Shown here: piece by piece, positions 61,809 to 64,000 of the stretch | How positions within the stretch are numbered: the stretch's first letter is position 1 | Layout of the letters: every line of letters starts with the position of its first letter | Source of the DNA: Streptomyces mirabilis | Lineage (GTDB): Bacteria; Actinomycetota; Actinomycetes; Streptomycetales; Streptomycetaceae | DNA length: 64,000 bases | Direction: 5' to 3' | Assembly (NCBI RefSeq): GCF_039503195.1 | Contig: NZ_JBCJKP010000001.1 | Span: 6,200,001 to 6,264,000 of the forward strand | The notes under the pieces: model-generated | Database searches by the model: none | Told to the model about the DNA's origin: nothing | The model's input: only the letters and a program-made list of their open reading frames with translations | Made by a program: the position numbers and the translations under genes

Positions 61809-62487
61809 GGCGGTTCTTCCCCGCTGACGGCCTGCCGCGCGGGGAAGAACAGGTCTGCCCGCCGTCCGGCCCCTCTCCGGCCCTCTCCGGCCCGATCCGG
61901 ACCCTTTCCGGTCCCCGGAAGGAAGCCCAGGATCCGGCGGCGCCACCGGTCTGGCCTACGGCGGCCAGGTGAATGTCGGCGGCTTCGCGGCGGGGGTCGC
62001 GGACGACGTGCGGCCGAGTCCGTCACGCCGAGCTGTCCGCGCCACGCCGCGTACGGCACGTACGGCGTCTGACCGTCCCTCCCGCCGTAGCGCTCGCGGT
62101 ATCCACTGACCGACTCCGCGGGGCCACGGCCCCGGACGGCCGAAAGCCGTCGGCTGTGTCCGACCGGAACCCCGCGGATGGGGAGGGTGGTCCCCATTGG
62201 GGTGGGGATCACCCTCCCTGGGCCCCTCAGGGGCTGTTCGAGGGGCCTCACCAGGCAAACCCCAGCCTGGTGAGGCCCCGTCCCGGCAAGATCTGTGACA
62301 GGTATCACCGCTCAGGTGTGACCTGCGATTTAGGGACCCACGTCCTGCGGCGATAACCTGCGAGACGGACATGCCGCGCGCTCGGACACCGTGTGCGCCA
62401 CCCTTGTGACAGCGGACGTCACGTTGCCCTTCGCGGCACGCCCACGCATCCAACGAACCGCGAGATCACTGATAGGGACGGACGCGC
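61809..62487. other. Intergenic region before sucC; possible decayed small gene
   Basis: About 680 bp. On the minus strand 62130-61956 a frame reads GYRERYGGRDGQTPYVPYAA and on to WRGQLGVTDSAA, then protein-like sequence continues in another frame as SSATPAAKPPTFTWPP and a stop at 61956, so a small hypothetical gene may be broken by a frameshift near 62000; no start with a ribosome-binding site is visible. Also present: the hairpin at 62242-62279 and, at 62290-62325, GTGACAGGTATCAC and CAGGTGTGACCTG, two small palindromes before sucC. Confidence 0.4.
62242..62279. terminator. Strong hairpin upstream of sucC
   Basis: A perfect 14-bp stem GGGGCCTCACCAGG with CCTGGTGAGGCCCC and a 10-nt loop. 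A bidirectional terminator is the simplest reading; no T-run follows on either strand. It lies 209 bp before the sucC start, upstream of the likely promoter. Confidence 0.6.
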
Positions 62488-63666
62488 GTGGACCTGTTCG
62501 AGTACCAGGCGAGGGACCTCTTCGCCAAGCACGGTGTACCGGTGCTGGCCGGTGAAGTCATTGACACGCCTGAGGCAGCCCGCGAGGCGACCGAGCGTCT
62601 TGGCGGCAAGTCCGTCGTCAAGGCCCAGGTGAAGGTCGGTGGCCGCGGCAAGGCCGGCGGCGTCAAGCTCGCCGCCACCCCGGACGAGGCCGTCGCCCGG
62701 GCGACGGACATCCTCGGCATGGACATCAAGGGCCACACGGTCCACAAGGTGATGATCGCCGAGACCGCGCCCGAGATCGCCGAGGAGTACTACGTCTCGT
62801 ACCTCCTCGACCGCACCAACCGCACCTTCCTCGCCATGGCGTCCGTCCAGGGCGGCGTGGAGATCGAGGTCGTCGCGGAGGAGAACCCCGAGGCCCTCGC
62901 GAAGGTCCCGGTCGACGCCAACGAGGGCGTCTCGATCGAGAAGGCCCGCGAGATCGTCGCCCAGGCGAAGTTCCCGGCCGAGGTCGCCGAGCAGGTCGCC
63001 GAGATCCTGGTGACGCTGTGGGACACCTTCATCAAGGAGGACGCCCTCCTCGTCGAGGTCAACCCGCTCGCCAAGGTCGCCGACGGCCGCGTCATCGCGC
63101 TCGACGGCAAGGTGTCGCTGGACGAGAACGCCGAGTTCCGCCAGCCGGAGCACGAGGCGCTGGTCGACCACGCCGCCGCCAACCCGCTCGAGGCGGCGGC
63201 CAAGGCCAAGAACCTCAACTACGTCAAGCTCGACGGCGAGGTCGGCATCATCGGCAACGGCGCGGGTCTCGTCATGAGCACCCTCGACGTCGTCGCGTAC
63301 GCCGGTGAGAACCACGGCGGCGTCAAGCCCGCCAACTTCCTCGACATCGGTGGCGGCGCCTCCGCCGCGGTGATGGCGAACGGTCTGGAGATCATCCTCG
63401 GCGACCCGGACGTCAAGTCCGTCTTCGTCAACGTCTTCGGCGGCATCACCGCCTGTGACGAGGTCGCCAACGGCATCGTCCAGGCGCTCCAGCTGCTCAA
63501 GGACAAGGGCGAGGAAGTCACCAAGCCGCTGGTCGTGCGTCTGGACGGCAACAACGCCGAGCTGGGCCGCAAGATCCTGTCGGACGCCAACCACCCGCTG
63601 GTCCAGCGCGTGGACACCATGGACGGCGCGGCCGACAAGGCCGCCGAGCTCGCGGCTGCGAAGTAA
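62488..63666 (+). CDS. sucC: Succinyl-CoA synthetase beta subunit
   Basis: 392 residues from GTG 62488. ATP-grasp nucleotide-binding half ([35 protein letters not shown]) and the CoA-ligase flavodoxin-like half with NFLDIGGGA and NVFGGI. Forms ATP (or GTP) from succinyl-CoA in the TCA cycle; it complements gabD (23301), which also ends in succinate. The sucD gene follows after 21 bp. Confidence 0.96.
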   Translation: MDLFEYQARDLFAKHGVPVLAGEVIDTPEAAREATERLGGKSVVKAQVKVGGRGKAGGVKLAATPDEAVARATDILGMDIKGHTVHKVMIAETAPEIAEEYYVSYLLDRTNRTFLAMASVQGGVEIEVVAEENPEALAKVPVDANEGVSIEKAREIVAQAKFPAEVAEQVAEILVTLWDTFIKEDALLVEVNPLAKVADGRVIALDGKVSLDENAEFRQPEHEALVDHAAANPLEAAAKAKNLNYVKLDGEVGIIGNGAGLVMSTLDVVAYAGENHGGVKPANFLDIGGGASAAVMANGLEIILGDPDVKSVFVNVFGGITACDEVANGIVQALQLLKDKGEEVTKPLVVRLDGNNAELGRKILSDANHPLVQRVDTMDGAADKAAELAAAK

Positions 63667-63687
63667 GGGACGAGGGAAACAACCGCC

Positions 63688-64000
63688 ATGGCTATCTTCC
63701 TCAACAAGGACAGCAAGGTCATCGTCCAGGGCATGACCGGTGCCACGGGCATGAAGCACACCAAGCTCATGCTGGCCGACGGCACGAACATCGTCGGTGG
63801 CGTGAACCCGCGCAAGGCGGGCACGTCCGTCGACATCGACGGCACCGAGATCCCGGTCTTCGGCACGGTCGCGGAGGCCATGGAGAAGACGGGCGCCAAC
63901 GTGTCCGTCCTCTTCGTGCCGCCGGCCTTCGCCAAGGCCGCCGTCGTCGAGGCGATCGACGCGGAGATCCCCCTCGCGGTCGTCATCACCGAGGGCATCG
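63688..64000 (+). CDS. sucD: Succinyl-CoA synthetase alpha subunit, partial
   Basis: First 104 residues from ATG 63688 (GAGGGAAAC upstream); the window ends before the catalytic phospho-histidine. [21 protein letters not shown] is the CoA-binding start of SucD, followed by GGVNPRKAG and VLFVPPAFA. Operon with sucC. Confidence 0.95.
   Translation, partial: MAIFLNKDSKVIVQGMTGATGMKHTKLMLADGTNIVGGVNPRKAGTSVDIDGTEIPVFGTVAEAMEKTGANVSVLFVPPAFAKAAVVEAIDAEIPLAVVITEGI

Noticed and set aside
61956..62453. A 165-residue minus-strand open frame before sucC
   Set aside because: No ribosome-binding site and poor composition in its first two thirds; only the last ~55 residues look protein-like, so I list it as a possible decayed gene and not as a CDS.

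Overview
The window is a piece of the core chromosome of a Streptomyces species. The evidence is a very high G+C content with third-position GC bias, GTG and TTG starts, the developmental regulators whiD and bldM side by side, and a gene order (whiD, bldM, sigma factor, guaB, guaB-like, glpD, kinase cluster, gabD, chorismate mutase, guaA, icmB, sucCD) that, from memory, matches the S. coelicolor SCO4766-SCO4809 region. I saw no insertion sequence, prophage, CRISPR array, tRNA or rRNA. Accessory signals are a decayed hydrolase gene and dispersed intergenic repeats.

Layout. 1-2.1 kb: partial SDR, MOSC protein, LysR regulator. 2.2-7.4 kb: divergent whiD and bldM, with a good sigma-BldN type promoter before bldM, then an ECF sigma factor (ShbA/SigD type), IMP dehydrogenase and a cysteine-less IMPDH relative. 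7.5-11.9 kb: membrane protein, a nucleotide-sugar dehydrogenase relative lacking its catalytic residues, glpD, and a serine-hydrolase pseudogene. 12.1-23.0 kb: five consecutive membrane Ser/Thr-kinase paralogues; the second is a pseudokinase with about 330 low-complexity residues in its activation segment. 23.3-29.4 kb: gabD-like dehydrogenase, GMC oxidoreductase with an Fe-S-like cysteine cluster, LAETG sortase substrate, anchored exported protein. 29.9-32.3 kb: chorismate mutase behind a Phe/Tyr leader peptide and terminator hairpin (a probable attenuator), then guaA. 32.3-37 kb: mostly membrane or poorly characterised proteins, including a DUF4429 frame that has lost its stop. 37.1-41.1 kb: PspC proteins divergent from a PspC-histidine kinase/LuxR response regulator pair. 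41.1-46.3 kb: two NlpC/P60 wall hydrolases, the second behind a clear c-di-AMP (ydaO) riboswitch. 46.6-52.7 kb: pcrA/uvrD helicase, M23 peptidase, lipase-like hydrolase, IcmB. 52.8-60.8 kb: a divergent five-gene cluster (DUF5691 and SWIM zinc finger on the left; MoxR AAA ATPase, DUF5682 and VWA protein on the right). 60.9-64 kb: secreted protein, then sucC and the start of sucD.

The most interesting system is the SWIM/DUF5691//MoxR/DUF5682/VWA cluster. Its 133-bp divergent promoter carries a 13-bp perfect inverted repeat. Each arm is an exact TTGTCAGTGGC element, the upstream half of the RecA-independent DNA-damage promoter (RecA-NDp, PafBC-dependent) of actinobacteria. The same motif precedes pcrA. 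The cluster is therefore predicted to be a DNA-damage-induced AAA/VWA chaperone-like machine of unknown target. Domain names come from my recognition of the translated sequences; no database search was run.
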